Below the pieces are notes generated by a model. It did no database searches. It was given only the letters and a program-made list of their open reading frames with translations, and was not told where the DNA came from. From contig CM060732.1 in NCBI GenBank assembly GCA_030704615.1, positions 48,587,053-48,651,052 of the forward strand: DNA of 64,000 bases. Direction: 5' to 3'. Position 1 is the first letter of the stretch, and each line of letters begins with the position of its first letter. This document shows positions 23,700 to 36,141 of the stretch, piece by piece. Origin of the DNA: Takakia lepidozioides. Its lineage: Eukaryota; Streptophyta; Takakiopsida; Takakiales; Takakiaceae. The position numbers and the translations under genes were made by a program.

Positions 23700-25275
23700 C
23701 TTGCTCCTCCTTCACACCCACCACTCGTCTTCAAATCCGCTCCTCCTTCACAACCCAACAATTTCAGAACCTTGAGGTACCACCCACAAAGCTGCAGCCG
23801 GACAATCTCAGCACCTGCGCACCTGCACACTACCACAGTGAGTCGAGTCCTCACTCCTTGACAAGAAGAACCTACAGACGTGCATCAATGTCTAATCCCT
23901 AAACAAGTAGCTACCTTGAATTGTTTGTTGCTTCTCTTCCACGAGTCACTTGCCTTCTCCATCTCCAAGGGTACTTGCTATATGTGTCCTCCCATGGTTG
24001 CTATCTGCACTACAGTTCTTTGGACACCTACACATCAGACAGTGCTACAGTTCAGAGGTTGGGGTACCAAAGATGGTCCCCCTGCATGCAGTAGATTAAG
24101 GGTAGTCCCAGAGATAGGGCCTACCTCCACAATGGTGGGCACCCTGGACGATATGAATGAGTCTATGAAGGATATTCCATCCACGCGTACCAGAAAGATT
24201 CAGTGGGTCAGGGAGATTCAAATGGGCAGTGGTTTGCAGTTTGCACTTTTCAGTGAGAGGAAAAACGGGTGTGATCGAGTGTGGAGGGGAGGGGAGGGCA
24301 GGACAGCGGTTTGCAGGCCTGTCAGATGTCTTTCTGCTTCCATGGCCCACCACGGTTGACGGTAATCATGCACTTCCATTTTTCCTGAGCGAGAGGGTGG
24401 TGGGTGTGTGCGGTAGCTTGCAGCTGGGGGTGGTGGAGACGAGAGGTACATAATGGTGGCTGTGGATGCCATGTGCGGAGCGGTGCTAATGACAGCTACT
24501 TGAGTACGTGTTGCTCCTCTCTGCCTGTGCCTCATTATTGATTACTTTTGCTCTCTCTGGAGTAAGCTATGTTTTTGTTAGGAGCTTCTCTCTCTCGCCC
24601 TGTTCGAGGGGCTGCATCGTGTTGCTTTCATATGCATTGTGTCTTTGGGAGTGTAGTGGGTGTTATTGTACAGATATGACTTTTTCTTGCTTAAATTGGA
24701 TGCAAGAGACGGTGAAGCTGCTGACGAGGCAGTCATCCATGACTAAAGCAAAACTGTGGTCTGATAAGAACTGAGAGGTGCGACGAAAGAGATTGTAAAC
24801 AAGGGAAGGGGGCAGGGGTTTCGCATGGCAGCATTGTGATATCGACCGCGGAGGGAGCAGATTCGTTGCCAGAGAGTGTTTTCTTGTGTACACGGGGATA
24901 CCGTATCCTGCTGCAGGAATCCACCAGAAGGAAAGCTGCACGCACCAATGGCCTCTACTCACACAATGCTATGTAAATTTTTCTCAAGGAGAAAAGAAGA
25001 GGAGCAAGGCTGGGCGGCAGTTGTTACAGGAATCTGGCCTGCTTGGAGGACATGAGACTTCGAATTCGGAAGGAGCTTCCTCACGATATTTCGCGATGGA
25101 GAAGTAACGAGTCGTCTGAATGGTCTGAACCCACCACTTACTTGCCCACCACCAGGATCCTTTCCGACACACTTCCTACCATGTTGCATCCCCTAATGCA
25201 TATTCTGCTTTCTCTCTTCTGTCCGACGATATTCCTGGAACTGGAAACGCAAATTGTGCAGATGATCCTGTAGTG
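23700..25275. other. Divergent intergenic region between the iron transporter and the coiled-coil gene
   Basis: Both flanking genes start here and point outward, so promoters for both must lie within these 1.6 kb. I see no clear TATA box, binding-site cluster or coding exon; the several 70-160 codon frames overlap in different registers and lack conserved motifs. Confidence 0.4.
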
Positions 25276-28178
25276 ATGGCCGCAGGGCTTTCTGCAGGCG
25301 CACCTAGACGGCTCCCTTTCACTGATGGTAGTTCTGCCATGGCCTCTGCTGTGGAGGGAGGGAGCAGCCCTAGCGGCCATAGTTCTGCTATGGACGGAGG
25401 TCGCAAGGAGCGTCGGCAGTGGGGAACTGGCATAGGGCCACAAGCAAGTGAGCAAACAATGGCGGCTGTTCGGAATTTTGGTGTTCCCCACCCCAGCCAT
25501 GGGGGATTGCCTACTTCCACTGTGGACCCGGCTCTCTATCAGAATTTGGTGGATATGATTCCCCTCATGGAGAGCTTCCTGGTATGGTAACTGTCTTTCT
25601 TTTGGTCAAATATTTTTCAGCAGGTGTTTGATTACGTTTTGTGCATGAATTCATGCTATGACTAGAAGTAAGAGGGAGAAGTTTTGTGACGGTGCAGGAC
25701 TAGGTGTGAGCAGCACTTCTAACTCGTCAAATGGTACCGGTCAACTGGTTACTTCATTTGTGGCTACCTGGGGACTTTCAAGTCCTTGGGGGAGGGATGG
25801 GCAACTGCATTGCCCTGGTTGCAGCCATTAGAAGGTGTCCAGTTTCCAAATGGAAGGCAGTAGCCCCACTTGCTTCGGCAAGAGTCTTGCTTCCTTGTTG
25901 GTACCTTTGTGAGCCCTCTGTCAATTTACGAGTTAGTGGGGAAGTCTGAGTCCTTGAGACCAATTGGAAAGAGTTGGATGGGACTGTTGCCAGGATCAGC
26001 AAGGAGCGCGCACCATGTTTGCACACCATGCTTCCATGGTCTACACACCGACTCCACCTCGGGATGTTCTCAGCAAGAAGGTGCATGTCCACTGTCCCCT
26101 TAGATATGTTTATTAATGTTAGCAGTTTAGACATCAGCTTCTTGTAGAAAATGGCAGTAGAAGACATCATCTACCGACAACCTTGTAATATTTTTGTCTG
26201 GAGTTCTACATGACATTGGATCTGGAGAAGTTAGTTGAGATTCTGTTGAAGGTAAGGCAGAGGGGAGAAGACAGACAGGGACAGACAGGATAAATGCAAT
26301 TCAAATTTCTTTTTGTCCCTTGTTGGTCTCATGACCTTCGTCCCTTGATACTAGTGAGATTGTTGAGCGTACAACCAGTTGTCAGATAGATGGGGAAGAG
26401 AGAGAGGACACTGAGACCAGAGACAGAACAGCTTGGGGGCTGGAGGGTTTATGGTTTGGGCCATGTTAAAAAGGTATGCTACAAAGTAGGCACCTTATTG
26501 GTGAGAATTTGGATGTATCACCATTGAAATATAGTGGCTGGATTATACCAAATTTGTTACAGTAGTCCTAATTGTGCCAGGTTATTGTGCTGGATACAGG
26601 TTTGTGATTTCATTAAATTACGATGATATTCAGCCATTACAAAGGGGTTGCCAGTTGTCTGAGGCTGGTGCTAATCCAAATCTTGCATCTTAATGATATA
26701 TATATATTCAAGCACAAGTCTAATTGTTGTTTGTGGCAGACTCCTGAAACTCCAGCTAAAACAAATAAGGATTCAACCCCCCGGCGTGCGGCTGCTAAGA
26801 CTGTGAATGCTAAAGAAGATAGCTGTGTATGGGAGGAAAGCGAAAATATCCTGCGTAGAGTGGAGGGAAGGATGCCGTGTGAGGAGGAATCCCCAACATC
26901 ACCTCAGGCCCCATCTGTGCATGCACATCAGCTACAGAATGAGATTGAGGAACTGAAGCAGATGCTCGTGGAGAAGGATTGCCTCTTGCAGACCATGTCC
27001 CACCCCCCCCTCCAGCACACACGCCAGCTACAGGAGATTGATAAACTCAAGCAAAAGCTCTGGGAAAAGGACTGCCTGTTAGAAACCACAGTCAATCAGA
27101 CTTCTCAGGACACATATCTACTGCATGAACTTGAGGAGCTGAAGCAGAAACTCTCAGAGAAGGAGTGCCTCTTGGTGAACACAGCTAAACGATCAGCAGC
27201 TGAGGTGGCAGCCAGCAAGGCAGCCAGGGATAAGGATGTCCTGCAGTTGCAGACTCAAATGGAGAAACTGCAGCAGGAATTGCTGGAGAAAGACCAACTT
27301 GCCCAGTCTACTCAGTGTCGTCTTTCTGAAAAGCAGGTGCAGCCCCCCTCCCTTCAACTCCAGGTGTATTGTAATACTTGTTGAGCACGTCCAGCATGGA
27401 AATATTTCCACAGATTCAGGCCAAATCGGCACTACTCGAAATTGATTCATTATCTTTAGGCCATATCCTAGTAGAGCACTTCAACATTACAATGACAAGC
27501 ACGGACATGTCTGTGCCGCAGCACGAACTTGGAAAGATGCGATCACTGCTGGAGAGGGTGGAAAGGGATATTGCCAGGACAAACACCAAAGCAGCCAGCA
27601 TGGAGGCAGAATTAAATGGGTTACGCTGCCAGGTGGTAACACTGCGTTATCAGCTCGATGCTGTGGACAGCAGTGGCACAACAGATGGCACGGGTTTGCA
27701 GCAGGTTATGTCCCTTCTGTTGGTGCCATAATTTGCCGTGTCTAAGATGATGTCGCAAGATTTTCATTATGAATAGCTTCTTGTTCTAGTCCTTCAACAG
27801 ATCTTAGCGGGCTATCACTGCATAGTTCCTCTAAACTGACTTCTGAGTGGCATTGAAATCCTTTCAGCTCAATGCTCGGCTTGTGATTGGCAGGACGTTG
27901 TGGATAGCGAGAGTCATCTGGTATACGTTGCAGGTGATAATGAGGACAGGCTGCTAGCTGCTGTGTTAAATGAGGTAAAGGAAGAGAGAGAGAAGTTGGA
28001 GTTGGCCAGACGGAAATATCTTGGAGCCATTGTTGCTGCACGAGAGCAACAAGGTGAAGAGGCTCTTATTCTGGTTGCTGAGCTGCGAATGCAGCTGGAA
28101 GCCTATCTCACACAACCCTCTCATGCATCCTGTGGTGCCCACAGTTTTGCAAGTAGAGGGCATCCATCACTTGATTGA
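25276..28178 (+). CDS. Coiled-coil protein, possibly MPB2C-like microtubule-associated protein
   Basis: Model: exons 25276-25581, 26740-27363, 27414-27704 and 27894-28178, all in phase 0, giving about 501 residues; a further small exon in the 1.2-kb first intron cannot be excluded, and the 50-bp second intron is unusually short. Exon 1 has a low-complexity Gly/Ser N-terminus ending in 'VDPALYQNLVDMIPLMESF', which recalls the 'LVEMVPLI' segment of plant MPB2C, a microtubule-binding protein. Exon 2 holds four related heptad-rich repeats of about 33-36 residues ('EELKQMLVEKDCLL', 'DKLKQKLWEKDCLL', 'EELKQKLSEKECLL', 'EKLQQELLEKDQLA'). Exons 3 and 4 continue the coiled coil ('MRSLLERVERDIARTNTKAA', 'LNEVKEEREKLELARRKY'). 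A structural or cytoskeletal role is inference. The exon joins and absence of stops support a real gene. Confidence 0.6.
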
Positions 28179-29639
28179 ACCTTCTAAGCCTGTCATTCCC
28201 ACTGTTTGGCCGTGCAAAGGCTACATTTCCTTTCGTCTTTTTTTTGTTCTGTATCATGTGAAATGTTTCTGCTGGGCTCCATTGCCACTTACTGCATACA
28301 ATATACTGGCATGGATTCTTAATCGGCAACTGCTGTAAGGAGACCCAGGTGCAGCACTTTGTCTTCTAGCACAAGGGATACCAATTGAAGATCATTTGAG
28401 TGTCTCGAAAGGGTTGGCCTGTATAGCTTATTCCTGATAGCTAAAGTTCCAGTTTGCAGATATCTTGAAGTTGGAAGGCTTTAGTTGCTATCAATGTGGC
28501 AATGATCTAAATTAATGTTTTGAACGGTATTGAGGAGGGAATCGATTCACAACAGTGTCATGGGGACAAGTACGGTGGCAATAGCCAGGGCCATATTACT
28601 GCATCTGAGGCAATATTTTCTTCAATCTGCCACGGTTTTGAGATGTTTTAAATTTCCTACAAGTTTTCTTTAGAAGAAGGGGAGGAAGGCCGAAGGCCCA
28701 CTAATTTGGAAGTCTTTGGAAGTCTTGCTACAGCAAATTCAGTCAGTTCATCCCTTTGACTTCTGTACCCTTGAATCTGGGAGTTCTGCTGTTGAATTAA
28801 AACCAACTGTCATGTGCAACTGTGATGATCAAGAGAGATTGTTGCCATTGGCTTTTGCCTATGGCAAGCTCGGAATTGCTTACCTTCTTGTAGCCCTGGG
28901 GGTTCTCACTCAGCAGGTGAAAAAATTGGAGTGAAATTTCTGTAGCTGTGATCGACAGCTGATTGTTTTCCATTGGGTTTGATGAGTGTTGGTGAATGTA
29001 TTGCCATTGACATCGTAGAGCACATCGTGGAATCCACCACTGCACCTGTAGACCTCTACCATAAGGAGGTGAGATGTGTCCAGTGGTTGCGGGTGCCGAT
29101 CACAATGTAATGCTAGAGGACAGGAAAAAGAAAGAATGTACTCATAAGACGCCGTTTGTTGTAGCCTTGTGACCATTGACCCCGTGCCCAGAAAAATGAA
29201 AGAGAGAGAGAGAAAAAAAAGTACTTGTTTGTTCTTTCACTGGGCACATTAGCACTTATATACAAGACAGTGGCCATGGGATACTAATCCCCCTGGAGCT
29301 AGAGAGTTAACACATGCTAGAAGCCACAATGTTGATTCCAGCGCTGCTGCAAATTGAGCCCTGATTGAGCCCTGATATGAAACTGACGCCAATGCGAGTG
29401 GAAGTGGGAGAGGGAGACTTTTGTTGCCCTGCCTTCTCAAGGCAGGACTACGCAAAGGGTTCAGCCCCGCTTTTGACGCTTTACCCTTTTCTTTTCTTTT
29501 TTCTTTGATTTACTCTTCCAATTCGATCGATACAGTTGCCACCAGAATATTCTGTCCATATTTCTAATGAATAACATCACAGGTAATATCCTCATTAGCA
29601 TGCACAAGTTGAACTCCAGACCTAAAGACCATGAAACTG
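28179..29639. other. 3' flank of the coiled-coil gene, no further gene
   Basis: Short frames only. A (GA)n stretch lies near 29198-29216. The homology to transposon sequence begins close to 29640. Confidence 0.4.
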
Positions 29640-30231
29640 TTCATCCAGGGAGTTCAATGTGGGTGAATCCACATACATATAGGCAGCAAGCAGCAAATCC
29701 TATAATTCAAGTGGGTGTTCTCAATTCTTACTCCTTGATGGTCATCAGTATTTCAGGAAAGGCTGCCTATGGTAATGTTTAAATGAAGTTACATCAGGGA
29801 CTTGTTTGACATCAGGAACTGAAGAAGAAGGAACAGGAGCTGAAAGCCAAGGAGAATGCCTTACAAAAGAAGGAACAGGTTTAGCTGTGCTTCAAGATTA
29901 CCCAAAAGTGAGTATGATCTTGGGCAGTAAATCTCCCAAATTTGATTGGCCCCAATGATGTGCTCCCGGTACTTTTCTGAACCCTTTTAGGTATGGGTTG
30001 TTCCTGAAAATCAATATCAAGCATTCAAAGGGACAAACCTGATGGGTCCATGAAAGATAAGTGTCCCTGCAATTTGTCTACTTGAAGTGTCTGGAAAGCC
30101 CTAACTAATTACTTGTGCCAAGAACTGTGCACTACTGCTGTGAGCCCCTCATAACGAAAACAAAGCACCCCTCTACATTACACCAAAAGGAAAAACCACC
30201 ACAAAGAATCAATGAAACAAAAACATACATT
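29640..30231 (-). mobile_element. Left part of a CACTA-related element split by CACTA-2
   Basis: Blocks such as 'agcaagcagcaaatcct', 'gatcttgggcagtaaatctc' and 'gacaaacctgatgggtccat' occur here and, in the same order, at 34.66-34.95 kb inside CACTA-2. The copy ends with 'aaaaacatacatt' at the insertion point; the matching right part resumes at 40038. The last three bases, ATT (30229-30231), are the left copy of the target duplication. Confidence 0.6.
29816..29878 (+). other. 63-bp exon-like segment resembling a SCAMP N-terminal coiled coil
   Basis: Bounded by 'gacatcag' and a GT donor, the 21 codons read 'ELKKKEQELKAKENALQKKE' plus Gln. Plant secretory carrier membrane proteins (SCAMPs) have a very similar Lys/Glu-rich segment in the N-terminal half. 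No other SCAMP exon was found nearby. It may be a captured exon inside transposon sequence or chance low complexity. Confidence 0.3.
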
Positions 30232-30264
30232 CACTACAACAGATGAGCGTTTTTATGACTTCAC
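30232..30264 (+). repeat. CACTA-2 left terminal inverted repeat
   Basis: Begins CACTACAACA and shares AGCGTTTTTA then GACT with the right end (about 40008-40037, minus strand). Preceded by target duplication ATT. Confidence 0.85.
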
Positions 30265-30419
30265 ATATGACTATTTTTTCAGTCTTATATGTGTTCATGA
30301 CTACATCACTCTGTAGTGAAAAAAGCCCTATCATAGCGACTAGTCTTTAGGACTGCGTTTTGCAAATCATATCCGTGACTGCTTGCGTGGCACCTGGAGT
30401 CCTGCTGCAGAGAGGGTTG

Positions 30420-30835
30420 CAGTCACAACTATATGACTAATATATGACTACATTGTCTGTTGAGCGCTGCCTACATGGAGAGGCTTCAGCGGGACACGTG
30501 CGCCACTGCGCAAGCGACACGTCATGCATTCGTCAGGGGATCATATGACTATACGTCTGCAAAGTGATGCCTACATGGAGAGGCGACGGATGGACACGTG
30601 CGCCACTGCGAATTTGACATGTCACGACTTCTTGCCATGATCATATGATTACATGTCTGCACAGTGATGCCTACATGGAGAGGCGCTAGCGGGACACGTG
30701 TGCTATGGCAGATTTCACACGTGGTGACTACATGACTCGCTCATATGACTACAGGGATGTCTACATGGAGAGTTATTAGCGGGACACCTGTTGCACTTGA
30801 GATGCGATATGTGGCACACAGACAAAATATATGAC
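30420..30835 (+). repeat. Sub-terminal tandem repeats, about four copies of ~110 bp
   Basis: Each copy contains 'tcatatgactac', then 'gcctacatggagagg', then 'gcgggacacgtg' or a close variant. Copies start near 30430, 30540, 30650 and 30740. Arrays of this sort near CACTA ends are known transposase-binding regions; a binding role here is inference. Confidence 0.7.
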
Positions 30836-31397
30836 TACGGATCTTTACACATGGTGAAAATATGGATAAAGAATGTCGTGTCATATACTGCCACGTGTTC
30901 TGGTTTGAGCAAGAGTGATGTCACGTGTCATCAAGATTGTTTTCCGAAATAGTTTATATTTTTAATGTTCATATTTTATTTTTTAGTTTTCATTTAATAT
31001 TTAAAAGAACAGGGAGATTGCAGCCTTGGATTTTTTTTTTAATGGTATTATTTTTAATATTATTATTTAAAGTGAAAGTGAATTAAATGATTTAAAATCT
31101 TCATTACATGGTGAAATTCCAACATGAAAACAGAATGGATCCCTCCTGCATACTATCAACCACAAGGAGAATGAAAATAGTCAACTACAGGGCAATACAA
31201 GCCCTATAAATCACATTACAAAAATCCAAATGAGACCAATGTCCCAATGGACACCTCAAAAGCCACAAGGTCAAAAAATCCATGCCTCAAAAGGCCCAGC
31301 CAAAAACAAGCAAGCCCACACATGGGCTGAATTGTTGTAGCTAAGTATGTTCTAGTGCTATTAGAATCAAGAACTCTGTTAAACAGTGCAATACTGA

Positions 31398-34300
31398 CTA
31401 TCCCTTCCGCAGCTCCATAAGTTTCAGTAACTTTAGACTCCAAAGCGTTGTCTGGCCAACCACCTGCCCCAACTCGGTCTGTTTCCTAACACCATTCACA
31501 TATGGTAGAGGGGTGTTATTGACACATGCCTCTTTGATGTACACACAGGCATAATCAAGGGGCACAGCAGGATACTCGTAACCCACAACAGCACCTTGAA
31601 GAGCAACAATCAGCCCTACTCCACATTTCTTGCGTTTGGAGTTCACATCCAACAGCCGAACCTCGTCACCCATCCTGAACTGTGATCCCAACTCCACACA
31701 AAAAAGAACACGATGTGAAAACCCATGACATACACACAACTAGGACACTCAACATTTGCGAATTAAAGAGAGCCCCAAGGTTGGAAAAAATAAAACAGAC
31801 AAGACAACGGCCTGGACTTTACTCCATTTGCAGTCTCCAGTGGTTGTGAGACCTCTTTTGGGGGGCTACTCGCCGGGTCGACACTCTTGCCTCTCGTCTG
31901 TACCGGCTTGTCGACAATATCACCTTTGTTTGTCACAAGTTCCTGTGTCACAGACCAGAGAACAACCAAGAAAGCAATGAGCAAACAGGAATAGTGAATA
32001 GAAACAAAATCCAAGTATGAATCAAACAAAAAAAGCCAACATGAAAAGCTGTAAAGAAAACCTAGCATTAATCAAGCAACCGAGGAGAAGCATCCAGGAA
32101 AGCAATGCAATGAATGAACCCACAAAATTGTAGCCTCTGGAGCACTGTCAGAATGTTTGTACCTTCACAGTAGCAGTGTTGTATGGTTGTTGTCCGAAAA
32201 CAGGCTGAGACTCCAAAAACTTGGGAATACTGGCAGCTTTCGATGCCTTCCACAAGAAAGACCACAACACCTCTGTTAGATATTCATCAGTTGGTGAATC
32301 TGGTTCCACCTTCCATGGCTTTGGAAAAATCCCACTGAAGGGAGGATTGTTTGCCGCCTTTCTTGGTGTGTCGTCAACAAGAACAGTGTCCTCATAAGTC
32401 CATTCTGGCCAGTCTGCCCACACTGTAGACAAGTTCTTGAAATATAATGGCTTTGAATCAGACCCCTTACGGCATGGGAGGACTGGATCCTCGTCACAGT
32501 GAAGGGCATCCCACTGGAAAACCAGGTTAGTGTGGGCTGCAAAAATATAGTCCACCATTGGGAAGAAGTTGCGAGCTTGGCAACAAGACCACACCGCCAC
32601 CTCAAAGTGTTCAAAACACTTTTGCAAAAAGTCATAACAGCGTGGTCTCAAAACTACCATCTTCTTGCCACACATCTTCCCCACAAAACCTTTGGGAAGG
32701 GATGCAGGCCCATTAGCAGAATGAAAAGATTCACATAACAGACCATTTAAGTTCAGAATTAGTAAATGTTTCCTCGTTGGTCCAGGAAGTAAACTGACAT
32801 TTGGCTTCAACATGTGAGCAGGAGAAATTAAAGCAACCTGCTTGTTTGTTTTGTCCCCGTCTGCATCTTCCTCCCCATTAAAACTCCCACATACCTGCAT
32901 ACCAGAATCCGGTGTGCCCGGCGGCTCTGTCACCATTGCCCCCTGGACTACTACTGCCTTTGTACGTGGCAAGGGCTGAATTTCCACGTGTACCTCACAG
33001 CTGGCCTTCCCTGTATCCTGCTGCTGCTCAGTCAAATTCAAAAGATCATCAGTGACAGGAAGACATAAGGGCTTAGAGTGAGCACCAGTTACCGTCTGAA
33101 ATTGGGATTCCAAACATTTTGATACTGTCACAACAGACGTATCCATCGTAGATGTCACTGGTCCTGCGCCTGGTAGATTAATCCCCAATCTGGTCACAAT
33201 GGCTTTCTGGTACTCAATCATACTCTGCATCTGTAATTTTAATTTTGCCATGTCACGTCCTTGTGATTCCACCAGTTTGTCCAAGCCATCCATCCTGCCA
33301 ACTACTGTAGAATATGCGAGACTTCCCTCCTGCCAATCCATGAAAACTTGCCCAAGTGAATCAAACCGAAAAAACCTAGCATGAATAACCATTGGAAAGA
33401 AAACCCAGGCCAAAAGCCTTGAAAAAAACCCTATGATGCAGCAACCACTCTAGCAAACGTGGAAAACACACTTACCCGCCTGTCACTCCCAAATGACAAC
33501 CATGACACTGAACCCTCTTGAATTTCATATAATGTAGGAGGGCACCCTGATAGTGTTTCCTACAAATTAATCCATGCCACAAACAAACCCATGCCACAAG
33601 TCAGTAAGCAATGTGAGGGCTGACTATATACACATAGCAATTCAATGAGGAACAAAATACAGAGTCGTGATGATGCCACTTACCAAGCGTGATTCCACCA
33701 TTGCCTTCCCACCACGGCCAGTCTTGGTAGGATTATGAATTGCACCATTTGTCTTCTTCATGTTGCCCGACACTTTGTGGAACACCTCTGTCTGCCAGTA
33801 ACTTACAAGCTTGTTCCATACCTCGTCAGATACAGTAATGGGTTTCCCCTTACCACCCAACCACGCAGTGTGTGCTTCATAACGCTGGCTCTTCATTATT
33901 CTGCCAATTGTTTATTTTAGGTGGAAGTCTTTTAACTTGTGTGGCGTATATGAAAATAGCTTAGCTAGGTGATCTCTGATTTCGTATACAACTTCATCAG
34001 GTTGGTTGTTGATGGCAAAGGAACAATCTAGCTTGCGATAAGCCTGTCCTTTAAGGGCAGCGTGCCATACATTCCGGGTCTGACCATACGGGGCTCCTTT
34101 GAGGTTCGTCAAAATCACCGTGGGAGGAAGACCTGCAGCTATTCTCTCTTCCTTCACCTTGGCAGCTTCAATTTTGGCTGAGCTATTAGCCCTCCTTAAA
34201 GCATTGATTCTATCATTCTTTGAAACGGCACCCTCCCCTCCTTCAGAGACCTCCGTGCGCTCAGGAGAATTCAAAGCAAGATCCTGCCAAGTAGGGACTG

Positions 34301-36016
34301 GTGGCCATGGCTGTTGGCCAGAAGGCCGAGGACCATACTGGCCATACTGTCCATAAGCAGGAGGATATTCCGGTGGCCTGCCACCCCCATAGCTATTAGG
34401 GGGTGGCAAATATGGTGGAGGAGGATACTGGCCATACTGCCCATATGGAGGAGCACCATATTGACCCTGACCATACTGAGTGCCAAACTGTGGGTACTGA
34501 GGCATACCATAATAAGGTGGGGGTACTGGTGGCACAGAACCCACAACGATGGGAGAGTTAGGGCCACCTCCTGCGTTCTTGTGGGCGCCATCTCCATTGC
34601 TAACAGCAAGGATCGTGGATCCAGTGCGCTTGTGCTTGCCCTGAAAAGAAATTCCCCTAGTACAATGTGGGTGATTACACATACATATAAGCAGCAAGCA
34701 GCAAATCCTTGAATTCAATATAACAAACTGGAAGCACATATCATTTGTAAAGACAAGATTACCCAAAACTCAGTATGATCTTGGGCAGTAAATCTCCCAA
34801 ATTTGATGATCTTGGGCAGTAAATCTCCCAAATTTGATTGGCCCCAATGATGTCCTCCCAGTACATTTTTGAGCCTCTTAGGTATAGGGTGTTCCTGAAA
34901 TCCATAGCAAGAATTCAAATGGACAAACCTGATGGGTCCATGAGAAGTATCCCTCCAAGTTTTACTGATATTCTGGGTGCATAAGTAACCCAAGTATCTC
35001 TATAAGTAGCCATTGTAGCTTAGTACCAGGACGTTGGTTTCATGGGGCCAAGAATTTGAACACACCTGAAGTCTACATTGGCCTGACATCATGCCTTTGG
35101 CACTTCAACTTGTATAGTGGAAATCATTTGTGATTGTGCCTTGGCTGACCCCTGCATTGTCCAACTTCCCTGTCTTGACAGACATACCCTATCTCTTCAT
35201 GATCTTACCATACCCTATCTCTTCGTGATTTTACCAAAAACATACATAATTTGAATCATGGTCATTGTGAAGAACTATAACTCACAGACGGAGAAGGTGT
35301 TCGTAGTGTAGATGATGGGCGTTTTTGTCCTGCGACATGAGCATGGGCATGTTCTCCTCGGCTTGCCGTGGCATCCGCCGACGACGCACTCGCCTCGCAC
35401 TGGCGTGGGAGGAGTGGATCGTCCTCATCGTCCTCAGAAGAGCCCTCATGCAGAATCGTAGTCTTCATCGTCTTCGGTCTGGCACTTTGCCTTGCAGGAC
35501 CTTGATCCCTAGCTTTTTCCTTCGGAGCGCGTGGCTTGCGAGGGCGATTCGCTCCCGCAAGTCTGCACAAACACCTCTATGACCTCCCTCTCAAACAATC
35601 ACAAACAAATGCAAGCATACATATCCTAATACTCTTAAGCCTACGCTGAACCACAGCCGCACCCTACCAGGACGTAATGGCTGCCCACGAATGACGGCGG
35701 ACATCTCCCGCCTAATGACACACCCTCCTCAAACCTAATCGTCACTCACTGCATGTTGTTTGCCTCTCTGTTTGTACAAGTGGAAGCTACTCACCCCCAT
35801 TTGTGCTATGAAGCTTATGATCGCTGTAGGAAGGTTAGAGGATAAGGTGAATCGCAAGTTTAGTGGGTGGGTATCCAAAGTCAGGAACTAAACTCACCCA
35901 TCTATCGACTGCTTGAACGTTGCTTCCACCTCCTTTATGGCAGCAATCCGGCGCTCTCGGAACTTCTCGTACTCAGTGAGAGGGACTGTCACTTTGAAGA
36001 CCTTCCGCTTCACCAT
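31398..36016 (-). pseudogene. CACTA-borne gene: Transposase_24-like region + FCP1/NIF phosphatase fold + DUF8039-like tail
   Basis: Seven exons fit: 35898-36016, 35286-35562, 33684-34640, 33476-33559, 32163-33329, about 31823-31942 and 31398-31679; about 1000 codons, all joins in phase (the exit of exon 6 is the least certain). Exon 1 starts 'MVKRKVFKVTVPLTEYEKF'. Exon 3 has a Pro/Tyr/Gly-rich stretch, then a segment typical of En/Spm accessory proteins ('ITVSDEVWNKLVSYWQTEVF', 'KTGRGGKAMVESRL'). Exon 5 has a short coiled coil and an FCP1-like HAD domain: 'LLILNLNGLLCE', 'RPRCYDFLQKCFEHFEVAVW', and 'LVDDTPRKAANNPPFSGIF'. Exon 7 ('GVGLIVALQGAVVGYEYPAV', 'LGQVVGQTTLW') resembles the DUF8039-type tail of plant transposon proteins. 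One in-frame TAA (33912-33914) interrupts exon 3, probably from CAA. The nucleophilic Asp of the HAD motif is Asn. So the copy is broken and likely lacks phosphatase activity. Confidence 0.7.
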
Positions 36017-36141
36017 GGACACTCAAAAACGATACTTATAGTATACTATAGATATAGAAATAGCACATTGGCAGCTGGTGCAAAACTAGAGACAATGCAC
36101 TGTGCGTAGCATGCAAAGAGGGAAGGGGTGACGTTCAAAGC

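Noticed and set aside
23880-25260. Several 70-160 codon frames between the two host genes
   Set aside because: They overlap in many registers on both strands and none has recognisable sequence; treated as chance.
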